From: Tipula vernalis
Taxonomy: Eukaryota; Arthropoda; Insecta; Diptera; Tipulidae
NCBI GenBank assembly: GCA_958295665.1
Contig: OY282559.1
Location: 270,394,347 to 270,458,346 of the forward strand
DNA length: 64,000 nucleotides
Reading direction: 5' to 3'
Below the pieces are notes generated by a model. That model saw only the letters and a program-made list of their open reading frames with translations, was not told where the DNA came from and made no database searches. Below are positions 41,234 to 52,639 of the stretch, in pieces. Position 1 is the stretch's first letter, and the number at the start of each line of letters is the position of its first letter. The translations under genes were made by a program, and so were the position numbers.

Positions 41234-42566
41234 TTGGATTCTATAATACATTTTGGAACTGATGGTCGACCTAGTATTGAGTACAGTTGTTCTATTTTTG
41301 GAAGTAACAGTGAACATATTATTGATTCTCTATCTCTGAAAATTTTCAAAATTGATTCTCAAATATCAACAGCCGACGGAATAAAGCATAAAACAAAGGG
41401 ATATGTTAATGTGCCCTTTAATTATAATAACAAAACTTGTGTTTTACCAGTTTTGGTGGTTCCATCGATTAAAACTCCGGTTGTGAATTCCATAAACACT
41501 GTTAATATAGATTTTAGATCTAAGATTGAAGATCTAAAAGCTGTCTTCGATACTTTTTTAATTTCTAATGGTGATAAAATTGGTAGGACCCATTTGATCC
41601 AACACTTTATCGATACTGACTCAGCAAGATTCGATATGGAACTCAATAGAATGTTGCGCCTTGGCGTGATAGAGAAGTCTATTAGTCCTTGGTCTAACCC
41701 TTTAGTTTGCGTTTCCAAGCCAAATGGTAAAATGCGAATGTGCTTAGATTTAAGAAAATTAAATGCGTTAACTAAACCGGATGCGTATCCGTTGCCGCAT
41801 ATCTCTAGGATTCTAGGTAGTTTCAAAAGTACGAATTATCTCTCAAGTATAGACCTGTCCGATGCCTTTTGGCAGATTCCTTTAGAGGAGTCGTCTAAAG
41901 AAAAAACGGCTTTCTCGGTTTCATCTAGGGGTCATTTACAGTTCGTAGTGATGTCATTTGGTCTGCACAATGCTCCCCAAACTCAATCGCGTTTGATGGA
42001 TTTGGTCTTAAGCGTCGATTTAGAACCAAAAGTTTTTGTGTATTTGGATGACATTATTGTTCCACCAACTTACGATGAACATGTTCAATTACCCAAAATA
42101 GTAGCTCAAAGATTGAAAGATGCCACGTTAACCATAAATTTCGAAAAGTCTAAATTTTTTGCAAACCAGCATGAAATACCTTGGATATATTATTTCACAA
42201 GAAGGCTTGCGTACGGATCCCGAAAAAACTGAGGCTGTTCTAAACTATCCTGTCCCAAACTCAGTTAGGGCCGTTCGACGATTTTTGGGAATGGCAGGAT
42301 AGTATAGACGGTTTATTCGTGATTTCGCTACTGTAACCACACCCATTTCAGACACTCTAAAAAAAAGTAAAAAGTTCTTGTGGACGGAATCGGCCAATGC
42401 AGCATTTCTAGAAATCAAATCCTAATTAATTTCTCCTCCTACGAGTATTTTGGCTAACCCAAATTTTTCACAAGAATTTGTGATTCAAGTGGATGCATCA
42501 GATGTGGGAGTTGGGTGTTAATGCAAGGCGAGAGCGCAGAAGAACGAGTGATTGCATTTTTTAGTC
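41234..42566 (+). pseudogene. Gypsy pol: protease-like and reverse transcriptase part
   Basis: The frame 41234-42232 holds a protease-like N-terminal part (no clear DTG active site; a DSLSLKIF region stands in its place). Reverse transcriptase follows: RLGVIEKSISPWSNPLVCV, LDLRKLN, YLSSIDLSDAFWQIPL, VVMSFGLHNAPQTQSRLM and VYLDDIIV (intact YLDD box). A frameshift near 42180 leads into a thumb/RNase H part (GMAG, stop at 42301-42303, YRRFIRDFA; then QVDASDVG at 42485). It ends at the Penelope insertion. Confidence 0.8.
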
Positions 42567-42578
42567 AAAAACTTAGTA
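42567..42578. repeat. Target-site duplication of the Penelope-like element, left copy
   Basis: AAAAACTTAGTA is identical to 45465-45476. Taking out the insertion and one copy keeps the RNase H frame in register. Confidence 0.85.
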
Positions 42579-42898
42579 TATTGTAAAAATAAAATAAAAC
42601 AAAATTTTATTTTAATTATCTATTAAACTTCCGTTTATGTGGAATTATTTTTTATTTTTTATTTTTTATTTTTGTAATATCGATTTCGATTAACAAGTAA
42701 TCATCTTCAGTTACCGAACTACTAAAGAAAATTATGAATTCTGTCATCTTTATATACCTGTTTTATCCCTACGTCATAGCCTACTTGATCAAGAATTTCG
42801 AATTATTATGTCGTATATTTTATTTACAGGAGTATTAATCTTATTATTAAGTAAATTATTATTTCTTCTGTTTTTATAGATCAATAATTCTTCCATTC
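42579..42898. repeat. Penelope terminal direct repeat, left (3') copy
   Basis: Begins tattgtaaaaataaaataaa and contains the caagtaatcatcttcagtta block. It overlaps the last codons of the RT/endonuclease gene. Compared with the right copy it has one extra attttttat unit. Confidence 0.85.
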
Positions 42899-45099
42899 GG
42901 TCCATATTATCACCTTTTCTCATTGTATATAGAATTTTCATGTTAGTATTCATGTCTATATAGTTATGTTGTGTTGTATTGATATGTATAGCAAAGTTTG
43001 ATGTCGCATACATTTTACCAATATCACGAACGTGTTCTTTATATCTTTGACCGAAGGATCTACCTGTTTGTCCTATGTAGAAAGCAGGACAATCTGAACA
43101 AATCAACTGATATACTCCAGTGTCTAAAATTTCTTCTTTCTTAGGCTTTAATTGCATTTCGAGGTTTTGTTGAGTTTTAAAAGCAATTGTATAGCCAAAA
43201 TTCCGAAATATTTTCTGTATTTTAGAACTCGTGAAGCTGTTATATTCCATTGAAATGTATATTTTAGATGTATCTTCTTCTAAATTTAATGTTGTATAAT
43301 TTCGATACATTATTTTGTTTTTGTATGATAAATTAATTTGATCTATTATTTTAGGTCTATATCCATTTTGACTTGCGATGTATTTTATTATGTTTAACTC
43401 TTCTAGTTGATCCGCTTGTGTCATTGGTATAATATTTAATCGATTTATCATATGATTATACGCTGCCATTTTATGTTGTAAAGGATGATTTGATTTACTA
43501 TCAATAGTTTGGTCTGTTTGGGTTGGTTTTCTGAATATTTTAAATTTATGTTTTTGATCAACATTTTTTATAGTTAAATCCAAAAAATTTATACTTTTCT
43601 CTTCCTCCATTTCTAGTGTGAATTTAATTTTAGGATGTATAGAGTTGATATAATTTAATAGTTGATTCATTTGCCGATTTGTACCCGTGTACATAAATAG
43701 TATATCATCTACATATCTGTGCCAATATTTAATGTTCTTATAATAAATATTTGTATGGCTTAAGATATGTTCCTTTTCAAAATTATTTAAATAAATATTT
43801 GCCAACGTTCCTGATAATGGGCTGCCCATTGGGAGTCCATCGGTTTGTTTATAATATTTCTCGTTAAATTTAAAATAATTTTGCTTTGTTATTTCGTTGA
43901 GAAGTTTCATGATATCGTCCACAATATTCCTATTGATTGAACTGTTTAGTAATAGCTGTTTTGTAATAGATATTGTTTCTTGAACAGGTATGTTGGAATA
44001 CATGTTAGTAACATCAAATGAAGCCAGTTTACCGTTGGTTGGTATATCAATTCCTTCTATTTTATTGACAAGTTCAATATTGTTTTTGACAGATTGGTCC
44101 CTCTCAAATTTTATGTGGTTGCAAAGCCATTTGTTTACGAATTTTGATATTTTATAAGATGGAGCCGTTGTAAAATTAATTACTGGTCTAATTGGCATAT
44201 TTGCCTTATGTATTTTTGGCATTCCTCTTAAAATTGGTGCAGCAGGTTTTATCATTTTATTATTATTGATTTCTCTATTATCCATTAGATTATTTGATTT
44301 ATTTATAACCTCTTTAATCATCTTCTGGTATAGATCAGTTGGATCATTATTTAGTTCTATTAAGTCATTATTAATTATATAATCGTTGACTTTTGTATTG
44401 TAATCATCCAATTTCATTATAACCATAGTGTTTCCCTTGTCAGCTTTTGCTATTATTGCCTTATTTTGGGTTATTTTTCTTTTAATTTTATTAATGATTT
44501 TGTTGTCACTGCATAATATTTAACAGATGTTTGTTCATATTTTTTATATTATTGCAGGGCGTTGTACTATATTTTAATCCTTTTTCCAATAAACATATTT
44601 CTTTCTGTTCAAATTGAATGTCCGTTAAATTTTCGAGACGTTTGTAAAAATTGTGTGTTGTCCTAGGTAAATTTCGTTCTGAATTAATTCTGTGGTTATC
44701 CAAAAGATGTTTTAGTTTATGTTTTATTGTTTTCCTTTTGGTTTTCAGTTTTTTCTCTACTTTCAAATCCACTTTTTTTAGAATTTCCATGTATTCTAAG
44801 TAATGAAATCTACTTGCGATTTCCAGTTGTAAGTTTAATAATTTCATAGACAAATTATTAATCTTAGTATACTGTGTTTTTATTTCATTTGACAACCAAA
44901 TTTTTTCTGCATTTCTTTTAGCAATCATAGCGGCTTTTGAATTAATGTTAATTTTGACATTTATATATTTAGGTATGACGTTTTTTCTTCTGCATGTGCG
45001 ATTGAAGAATAAATTAATTTTCTGACACCGAATTTTGAATAAGGTGTTTAAGTAGTCGTTCACACTTGTGTTAGGTGTATGTGGATATATAAGATTCAT
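42789..45099 (-). pseudogene. Penelope RT plus GIY-YIG endonuclease
   Basis: The N-terminal frame (45099-44506) is a basic helical domain starting MNLIYPHTPNTSVNDYLN. A frameshift near 44500 leads to the long frame 44426-42789 (545 residues), preceded in its frame by an IIAKADKGNTMVIM motif. RT motifs: AAPILRGMPKIHK, ASFDVTNMYSNIP (first Asp), DGLPMGSPLSGTLANIYL, WHRYVDDILFMY (catalytic YVDD) and NFLDLTI. The C-terminal endonuclease has GVYQLICSDCPAFYIGQTGR with R-x-KEH downstream, the GIY-YIG signature with a CxxC finger that animal Penelope elements carry. One frameshift separates the two parts; otherwise the enzyme looks complete. Confidence 0.88.
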
Positions 45100-45141
45100 C
45101 TTTTAAATGTATCGTTTTGTGTGACTTATTCCACGTTAATA

Positions 45142-45456
45142 TATTGTAAAAATAAAATAAAACAAAATTTTATTTTAATTATCTATTAAACTTCCGTTTA
45201 TGTGGAATTATTTTTTATTTTTTATTTTTGTAATATCGATTTCGATTAACAAGTAATCATCTTCAGTTACCGAACTACTAAAGAAAATTATGAATTCTGT
45301 CATCTTTATATACCTACCTGTTTTATCCCTAGGTCATAGCCTACTTGATCAAGAATTTCGAATTATTATGTCGCATATTTTATTTACAGGAGTATTAATC
45401 TTATTATTAAGTAAATTATTATTTCTTCTGTTTTTATAGATCAATAATTCTTCCAT
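45142..45456. repeat. Penelope terminal direct repeat, right (5') copy
   Basis: Near-identical to 42579-42898; differences include tacctacctg for tacctg and aggtcat for acgtcat. Confidence 0.85.
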
Positions 45457-45464
45457 TCTTCCAT

Positions 45465-45476
45465 AAAAACTTAGTA
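45465..45476. repeat. Target-site duplication of the Penelope-like element, right copy
   Basis: Identical to 42567-42578; the gypsy RNase H frame resumes here. Confidence 0.85.
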
Positions 45477-46301
45477 CACAACAGAAGAAATATCACACCA
45501 CTGAAAAGGAGTGTTTGGCGGTGATTCTCTCAATTGATAAATTTAGGCCCTATATAGTAAAGCCCTATAATTTACTGTGATATCCGACCATGCCTCTCTC
45601 ATTTGGCTGAACAACTTAAGAGACCCGAGTGGCAGAATTGGCCGTTGGGCCCTTAAACTTCAGCAATATCGATTTGACCTTCAACATCGAAAAGTCAAAT
45701 TTCAAGTAGTACCAGATGCTTTATCCAGGTCATTTTTGTGTGATGCCATTAACAATGATAAGTCAGATAGCTGGTATACTAAGCTTCTAAATGGAATATC
45801 TATGGATCCGGATAAATTTCCAGATTATAAACTGGAAAATGGAAAAATGATAAAAAATTGTGGGTAATCAACACAGTGATATCCGACCATGCCTCTCTCA
45901 TTTGGCTGAACAACTTAAGAGACCCGAGTGGCAGAATTGGCCGTTGGGCCCTTAAACTTCAGCAATATCGATTTGACCTTCAACATCGAAAAGTCAAATT
46001 TCACGTAGTACCAGATGCTTTATAAAGGTCATTTTTGTGTGATGCCATTAACAATGATAAGTCAGATAGCTGGTATACTAAGCTTCTAAATGGAATATCT
46101 ATGGATCCGGATAAATTTCCAGATTATAAACTGGAAAATGGAAAAATGATAAAAAATTGTGGGTAATCAACACAGTCACAGTTGTTCCGCCATGTGATCA
46201 GGACCATGTTTTGCAATCTTGTCATGATAATCCGATGTCAGCTCATTTGGGATATACGAAAACACTTTTTCGAGTTAAACAAAATTTTTATTGGCCTGAT
46301 T
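45477..46301 (+). pseudogene. Gypsy pol: RNase H end and integrase zinc finger
   Basis: After the Penelope insertion the RNase H continues (KECLAVILSIDKF, then SDHASLIWLNNL and VVPDALSRSF). A 299-bp segment is duplicated in tandem (45577 and 45876); the first copy is open to KMIKNCG, and the second has TCC changed to TAA in the DALSRS segment. The integrase zinc finger follows (HDNPMSAHLGYTKTLFRVKQ, FYWPD) and is cut at 46301 by the MULE. Confidence 0.75.
45577..46174. repeat. Tandem duplication, 2 x 299 bp
   Basis: 45577-45875 and 45876-46174 are almost identical, starting gtgatatccgaccatgcc. Noted differences: aagtagtacc versus acgtagtacc, and ttatccagg versus ttataaagg. The duplication lies within gypsy pol. 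Confidence 0.9.
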
Positions 46302-46305
46302 AGAC

Positions 46306-46767
46306 GTATGTGAAGTTAGCCCAGACTTTCATCCCAGAAAAAAAAAATATATTATCAGGCAACACTAAAATTACAACGTTATCCCAGCCCAACATTATTT
46401 CATATGATATAATTTACTCTAGCCCAGAAAATATTTTTTATTTTATTTTATAACATATTTTATGAAAGAAAATCGCAAAAATTAAAATCTGACATTATAC
46501 AGGAATATATAGAAAAAAAAACACAAAGAAAAAGGCCTTTAAGATAGAATACTACCGAGATTTAGTCGGGATGTTTCTTTTTCGAAAACTATCAGTACGC
46601 CATTTGGTTTAGCCTTACGTTATCTAATTCCCTTAAAAATATCAAGACGATTTGCATGTTGGGATTGGCGCTATATGTATTTAAATTAACATAGTGCCAA
46701 AATTTCATGCAACTGGATGGGATTTGGCCCTGGGATGATAGGGATGTTTTTTTCGGGAAACTATCGG
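46306..46767. repeat. Left TIR of the MULE
   Basis: Matches the inverse of 51478-51940 over its whole length, with only scattered differences. The inner part includes the first subterminal repeat unit. Confidence 0.85.
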
Positions 46768-46993
46768 TAACCCATTTGGTTTGGCGTTACGTTATCTAAT
46801 TCCAATAATAATATCAAGACGATTTGCATGTTGAGATTGGCGCTATAACTATTTAAGTTAGTGTAGTACTGAAATTTCATACAAATGGAAGCGATTTGGC
46901 CGTGGTATGACCGGGATGTTTCTTTTCCGGAAACTATCGGAATGCCATTTGGTTTGGCGTTACATTATCTAATTCCCTTAATAATATCAAGAT
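46568..46993. repeat. ~173-bp subterminal tandem repeats
   Basis: Units begin gggatgttt at 46568, 46741 and 46913 (periods 173 and 172 bp), with a third partial copy. Each contains catttggtttggcgttac and caagacgatttgcatg. The first unit is inside the TIR; the others extend inward on the left side only. Confidence 0.85.
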
Positions 46994-47293
46994 GATAATA
47001 AGATCAAGCTTTGAACACTGTTGAACGTGGAAGACGAAGACTGAATTATTTTTTTGACGAACTTCCAACTTCATACGGTTCGATAATAGCGAGACGACTG
47101 TTTTTAGAAATGACAACTCCAAAAATAAAAGGAATAGAGAACTGATTTTTTTTTAAATGAAAAGACTTTATTCTAATATGGTACATATATATGTACATAA
47201 AAAACAAAAAATTTTAAAAACAATTCTAAATGAGAAAAAAAAAATTTAAAAAGAGTCTCCGTATTTTATTGGCACCCGGTAGAGAGGAGGAAA

Positions 47294-50200
47294 TTAGTTT
47301 TTCTGTTTATGATACATTAAAAAATGTGGTGTCACATAATGAGTTGTAGCGAACTTAATATTTATTGCATTCTCCAATAAGTCATCGTATTTCTCCCAAT
47401 GCTGGTTTCGGTAGCAATAGCTAATATAGTGTTGAGCAGTTTGGACATAGCAAACTATACTATTTAACTGAAAAATTTCTGAATTTATTTCGATTATGTT
47501 AAGAATGTCAGAAAGCTTTAGCTGTTTTTTTGGATTTACCGATGGTTCAACGTAGAGGTGCACAATTTCACTGGTTCTAATATTTTCTAATACCATTTCT
47601 TTATAACATTGACGACAATAAAATTTAATTGGATCTAGGCAGGTTTGTAGATTTTCTAAACCTAAAGTATCTAATCGGTTTAAATGTAATGGTACATACT
47701 TAAGAAAATCCCTTATATTATTGGTTTTACAGTTAATACAGCTGGCCTCTGCTTCAATACTAAACACGTTTGTATTTTTGAATATAAACTCTGTAACATC
47801 AGTTACGTTTGACTTACAGTTTACTGTTAAACCGTACAACTTGGTTAATAAAGAAAATCGTTTTTCATAAGCTATTTTCAAATTACCAAGCCTAAGAGCA
47901 CTAATTAGTTAACATAATTCGTCATGATCTTTACTCAAAATTGAGTTTTCTATGTTTAAAAAGCATTGAATTACTGCGTCAAATGCACAAGTATGAGTAT
48001 AACTTTCACCAGTAATTGAACCATTTCGTAAATAAAATAGATTACTTTAATAATAGACTACTTTCAAATGAGTCTACTACTTTTATTCTTTTGGATAATT
48101 TGGAAGATTTAGGCGTTTGAGTATCATAATGCCGTTTATTTAAAGATAAGCCTTTAATCATTGCACTTTTTTTGTCTGGTTCAGATATATTATTAAGATC
48201 TTTCAGTACTTTTAAGTTAAAATTTGATTTTGATATCTTAGTTGGCTGACCTCTCCAGTTTTCAACGTCATCTAAAATATTTAATAGTCTTCGTTCTATT
48301 AAATCGTTTGAACGATTGTTTAGTCTACCCTTCTCTAAATTTGGGTTGGTAAATGTTTTAGGTATGTTTAACAATTTTCTATTTAAAATATATTTATTTA
48401 TTTCGTTTATTTCTCTTAAAAATCGTAATGGTTTTGCTGGCATCTTTCCAATCATTAATGTACGCCTAGTTCTTCTCTTAATAGTGGCGAAGTAATTTTC
48501 CACGTGACTATTACTAAGAGTATGTTCGTGGAAAATATTGGACCAAAGGGGCAAATATGTAACATACTTTTTTAAAAACAACTCCAAAAATGAGGGATTG
48601 TAGTACAAATTTATTGGGTAGCTAGCTGAAGCAGTGTCTATAATTGTTGAATCCGAAATGGATTTAAAGCTGTTATAAAATTTACTTTGACTCTAAATGC
48701 TGTTGTTCAGTTGTCTCGTGGAAATCTGTTCTTGGTCCGTATTATAGGCATCATCGATTTCTGGAATTTGAACCTTAAAAGCAGTAGTATTTTGTATAAT
48801 TTTTTCCAAACTACTTAAAACTAATAATGGTGTAAGATACTTATTTTTTAAAATAACAGATAAATTATGCCAAATATCTTGCAATAAATTGAGATCGGAC
48901 ACTAAATAAAGCGACGCAATTATTTCTTTCATAAGTTTGTTGTTCTTTGAAGATTTGGAAAAATATTTGTTTATATCGGCCGTCATATTATGCATTAAGT
49001 GAGAAACACAAAGATGCACCCTGACCAAACCTAATTTATTGGATTTCGTTGTAATTGCATCATAGCATATATTTAAATATTGCACTATGTCCATTTTGTT
49101 GAAACTGTCTAGAATTGCATTGATCCCCGCAAAATTAAAATCAGTGACAATCGTTCTGAATATTGGCCACGACTTAAATCTTTTTTCCACCTCTATGCGA
49201 TATGACCTAAGCCAACCTCCGATTGTATCAATGTTGTGGCTAGAGCTTATCATGTCCGTAATTGGAAATGGGTCGCTCTGTTCATTTACCCTTGTTGACA
49301 CTGGGACAATTAATGCGTAGTATAAAATAGATCTGCCTTCTTTAAATGGATTTCTAATTATCCCGCCTGTTGAATCTAGATAAGCAACCAAATTTTTTTT
49401 TTGTCGTTGTTCACTAGCAGATCTAGTAGCTTCATTTGTGTTTCGTTATAAGTTATTACACAGAAAGGTTTAATGGAAAATTTTTGAATTAGACCACTAG
49501 AAATGGTTTCTTTAATTATGTCAATCAGGTTATCAGAATCATTATCTTGTTCTTGAAGTTTTTCAGAACGCACTTTACGCAACACATCTAGTGACTTAAC
49601 ATTAGTGGTCTTGGATGTTTCTAAGAATAAGGGATCTTCATTTTTCACCAAATTTTCAAATACTTCCGTTGCCATTTTGTTTTTTAAATTGTCCTTGTAT
49701 TGTTTTCTTTCTAAACCTCTTAATTGATGTGTTTTAATAAAATCATGAGTAATTATGCCAAATGAACTTTTGATTTAAAATACCCCCGATGCAACATTTT
49801 TATTAGAAAGTTTGTATCTCTTACAATTTTTATGGCCACAATATGCTCGAATGTTAACCGATTTCCTTCCCATATCTAAAGATTTTATATTGATTAGGCA
49901 GCCGGTCTTTTGTGATAAGAGGTTGGAAACTATCTTTGGATATGCCTCAGAATCTAAATGGTTTTTCTCAGAATTAAAAATAGTATTCCAGATTCCCAGA
50001 GGAATTTCGATTTCACCATTTAATTCGGAATAAACATTTAATTTAGATTTAATCTTGGAAGGGTTCTTTCGAGAAATAGGATTACACGTATGCTTAGGTG
50101 GAAAATCATTATTAAAATGGTCGCTCTTGTTACTTTCTTCACCAAGCAGATCAGTGGCATTAACTATAATTTCATATTCTTGTAAAATTGTTTGATTATT

Positions 50201-50530
50201 GGCTTCCTGAGTTTTTTCGAGATGATGCGTTTCAGGTGTACTATTATATTCAAAATCAGGTGGTACTTTATCTCTAGTTTCCTGATTAATCCTATGAATT
50301 TTTTCACTCAATCCAATTTTAAAATCAGCTTTCTGAAAAATAAGTTGAAGGGTTCTTCTGTTGGAATCTGAGGGTTTTAAACCAGGTATTATTTTGCATA
50401 TTTTTGAAAATAATGCAACGTTAAAAACTCTTTCGGAATTGATATTGTTTAAATCAGGATTAAGTTCAATTACTAAGTCCTGGATTGCCGAATAATTCGA
50501 TTTATCCAATTTGAATTTAGAAAACGGCAT
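47294..50530 (-). pseudogene. MULE transposase with C-terminal cysteine-protease-like domain
   Basis: The ATG at 50530 opens an N-terminal region ending in a Cys/His motif (YCGHKNCKRYK). Next comes a THQLRGLERKQYKDN helix (after a TAA at 49775-49777), then the MULE DDE core: YLDSTGG (Asp), IVTDFNFAG (Asp), RVHLCVSHLMHN (the C-x2-H typical of MULEs), and SHVENYFATIKRR (Glu candidate). The final part has ESYTHTCAFDAVIQCF, paired Cys (CINC, CRQC) and TAQHYISYCYRNQHWEKYDDL. The TCAFD Cys, the QHY His and the zinc-ribbon-like Cys pairs resemble a USP/C19-type ubiquitin-protease fold. Breaks: TAA 49775, a T-run frameshift near 49395, TAG at 48693-48695, a frameshift near 48040, and TAA at 47909-47911. 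Aphid TE proteins of this arrangement are known to me; the function is unknown. Confidence 0.7.
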
Positions 50531-50933
50531 TGTAAAAATATTTCCTTTGTAATTTTAATTGAAATAATATATTTTTATTAAGAATATAATTGCAGCAGCA
50601 GTAAATGAAAGATAAATATTTTTGTAGAAACACAAATTACTCACCAAATATTCAATCAAAATGTCTTTCAATTTAATTAGATTTCCCGTTATATGCACTA
50701 GGATAGCTTAGAAATACAAATTACACTTAACACATTTGTTGTTTCCTCGTGGACTAATATCACCCACCAGTAAAATTTTATATAATAAAACACAATAATT
50801 TCTGCTTAAAGGGGTGGTACCGCCCTTCTTTTTAGTATATACCTGGTGTGTGCTTTATATAAAAACAGATAAGAATTTGTTGACCATCTGGTTTTTGTGG
50901 GTGGTTATGTGCAAAAAGATAGTAATTACGGAT

Positions 50934-51480
50934 TTACAATGGGGTCGTAAATTTTGTTGCGGCCAATTTTATCATCACTAGTACCCCTTTTCGTATTCTG
51001 TGTAATACCTGTGAGTTTGTGTTGATGTTAGTGTAATTATGTTTTTCTGTAGTCAAGTGTTGTGCATATTTCGAGTCGATTTTGGGTTTTCCGATTTCTT
51101 TTATATGTTCAGTAAACCTTACTTGAAAACTTATACCAGTTTGTCCGACGTAGAATTTGGGGCAGTCATTACATGTATTCTTATAGATTCCGGTGTCTAT
51201 TGGTGTATTTATGTTACGTTGTTTGAGTCGATTCCCTAATTTGTTATTTGTTTTAAATGCCATTGTGTATCCGGGTTTTTTAAAATCCTTCGTTATATTC
51301 TTGTTGATGTTACTATTGTACTCTATGGTGATGTATTTCTCTGTTTCTTCATTTTGCTTGCTTAACGTGGTCATCATATTCTGTTGTTTCTTCCAAATGT
51401 ACCTATTGTTCATTTTGTCAATTAAGTCCGTGTTATAACCGTTTCTTACTGCTTAATGCATGTGTTTAATGATCATTCCG
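50934..51480 (-). pseudogene. Penelope GIY-YIG endonuclease fragment inside the MULE
   Basis: The minus frame 51413-50934 reads ITIEYNSNINKNITKDFKK, then PIDTGIYKNTCNDCPKFYVGQTG and RFTEHIKEIG, the GIY-YIG endonuclease with CxxC finger. The upstream part reaches 51480, where the inner end of the right TIR lies. RT is absent. It is a different Penelope family from the one at 42.6-45.5 kb. It may be a 5'-truncated insertion or a captured fragment. Confidence 0.75.
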
Positions 51481-51940
51481 ATAGTTTCCGGAAAAAAAAC
51501 ATCCCTATCATCCCAGGGCCAAATCCCATCCAGTTGCATGAAATTTTGGTACTATGATAATTTAAATACATATAGCGCCAATCCCAACATGCAAATCGTC
51601 TTGATATTTTTAATGAAATCAGATATTGTAACGCCAAACCAAATGGCGTACCGATAGTTTTCGGAAAAGAAACATCCCGACTAAATCTCGGTAGTATTCT
51701 ATCTTAAAGGCCTTTTCTTTGTGTTTTTTTTTCTATATATTCCTGTATAATGTCAGATTTTAATTTTTGCGATTTTCTTTCATAAAATATGTTATAAAAT
51801 AAAATAAAAAATATTTTCTGGGCTAGAGTAAATTATATCATATGAAATAATGTTGGGCTGGAATAACGTTGTAATTTTATTGTTGCCTGATAATATATTT
51901 TTTTTTTTTCTGGGATGAAAGTCTGGGCTAACTTCACATA
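51478..51940. repeat. Right TIR of the MULE
   Basis: The inverse of 46306-46767; its outer edge is ...GTCTGGGCTAACTTCACATA at 51940. Confidence 0.85.
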
Positions 51941-51942
51941 AT

Positions 51943-52600
51943 CTGATTTGGCGAAATTTGTAAAAAAATATGTAAGCAATTTTCACTAAATTCACTTTGC
52001 TTTTCCCGGTTAGGAACTCTGACGTTAAAACAACAAAAAGGATAATAGATAACACCGAAAACACTGATATCAGATAATGGACCACAATTTGTGTCCAATG
52101 CGTTTAGCCAGTTTTTAATCGAAAATGGATCTTCTTCGAACCGCGGTACACGAGTCAACTGGATTTACACGATATTTCTTAAATTTTGGAAGAGAAATTC
52201 ATCATTTTGCATATGTTCCGTACTCTGTCCAGGAATCTGTTACAGGACAAACTGAAAATCATCTGGAAAGTAGGATAAAAACAATAAATGAAAAAATTAC
52301 GAAAACTAGAGATATTGTGAAAACTAATCTTGCTAGAGCGTTTTCGAAAAACGCATACCTTATAATCTACGACCCCGCCCACTAGTTTATAAAAATAGGA
52401 GAAATCGTCTGGAAGCGAAATTTTCAACTGTCTGATGCTTCAAAATACTTTTCGGCCAAACTCGCTCCAAAATGGGTCAAGTGCCGAATTAAAAAACAAC
52501 TGAAAGTAACATTTTTTTACTCCAAAATTTGGATGGTAAAGAAATAGGGGCTTTTCATACGAAAGATTTTAAAGCAAACCATGCCAGTTAATTTAATTTG
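51943..52600 (+). pseudogene. Gypsy integrase, continued
   Basis: After the MULE the zinc-finger tail resumes (a tttggcgaaatttgtaaa segment, KFVKKYV), then after missing sequence the core end ISDNGPQFVSNAF, with the second catalytic Asp (52070). A frameshifted end follows, YFLNFGREIHHFAY through VTGQTENHLESRI and a NEKITKTRDIVKTNLARAF helix (52150-52350), then a C-terminal KYFSAKLAPKWVKCRI segment (about 52440-52490). The first catalytic Asp region appears deleted. It would have joined the cDNA to the host genome. Confidence 0.7.
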
Positions 52601-52639
52601 AAACCTTATTGTGTATATTAATGATTGACTTGAATTCTA

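Larger units (their letters stand above)
42579..45464 (-). mobile_element. Penelope-like element
   Basis: A 2.9-kb element on the minus strand, with a near-identical direct repeat of about 320 bp at each end (42579-42898 and 45142-45456, the 'pLTR' arrangement). The left repeat overlaps the end of the coding region, so the right repeat also contains the last codons of the endonuclease. The repeats differ by only a few substitutions and two short indels, which points to fairly recent insertion. The 12-bp target duplication flanks it. Confidence 0.9.
46302..51942 (-). mobile_element. MULE-type DNA transposon with ~460-bp TIRs
   Basis: TIRs 46306-46767 and 51478-51940 begin TATGTGAAGTTAGCCCAGAC at the outer edges and are highly similar throughout. 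A short CTGATT match lies at both borders (46296-46301 and 51943-51948). It fits a target duplication, though its full length (8-10 bp would be usual for MULEs) is uncertain. The gypsy integrase frame continues on the other side. Inside are subterminal repeats, a broken transposase gene with a protease-like C-terminus (50530-47294), and a Penelope endonuclease fragment (51480-50934) directly against the right TIR. Confidence 0.85.
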
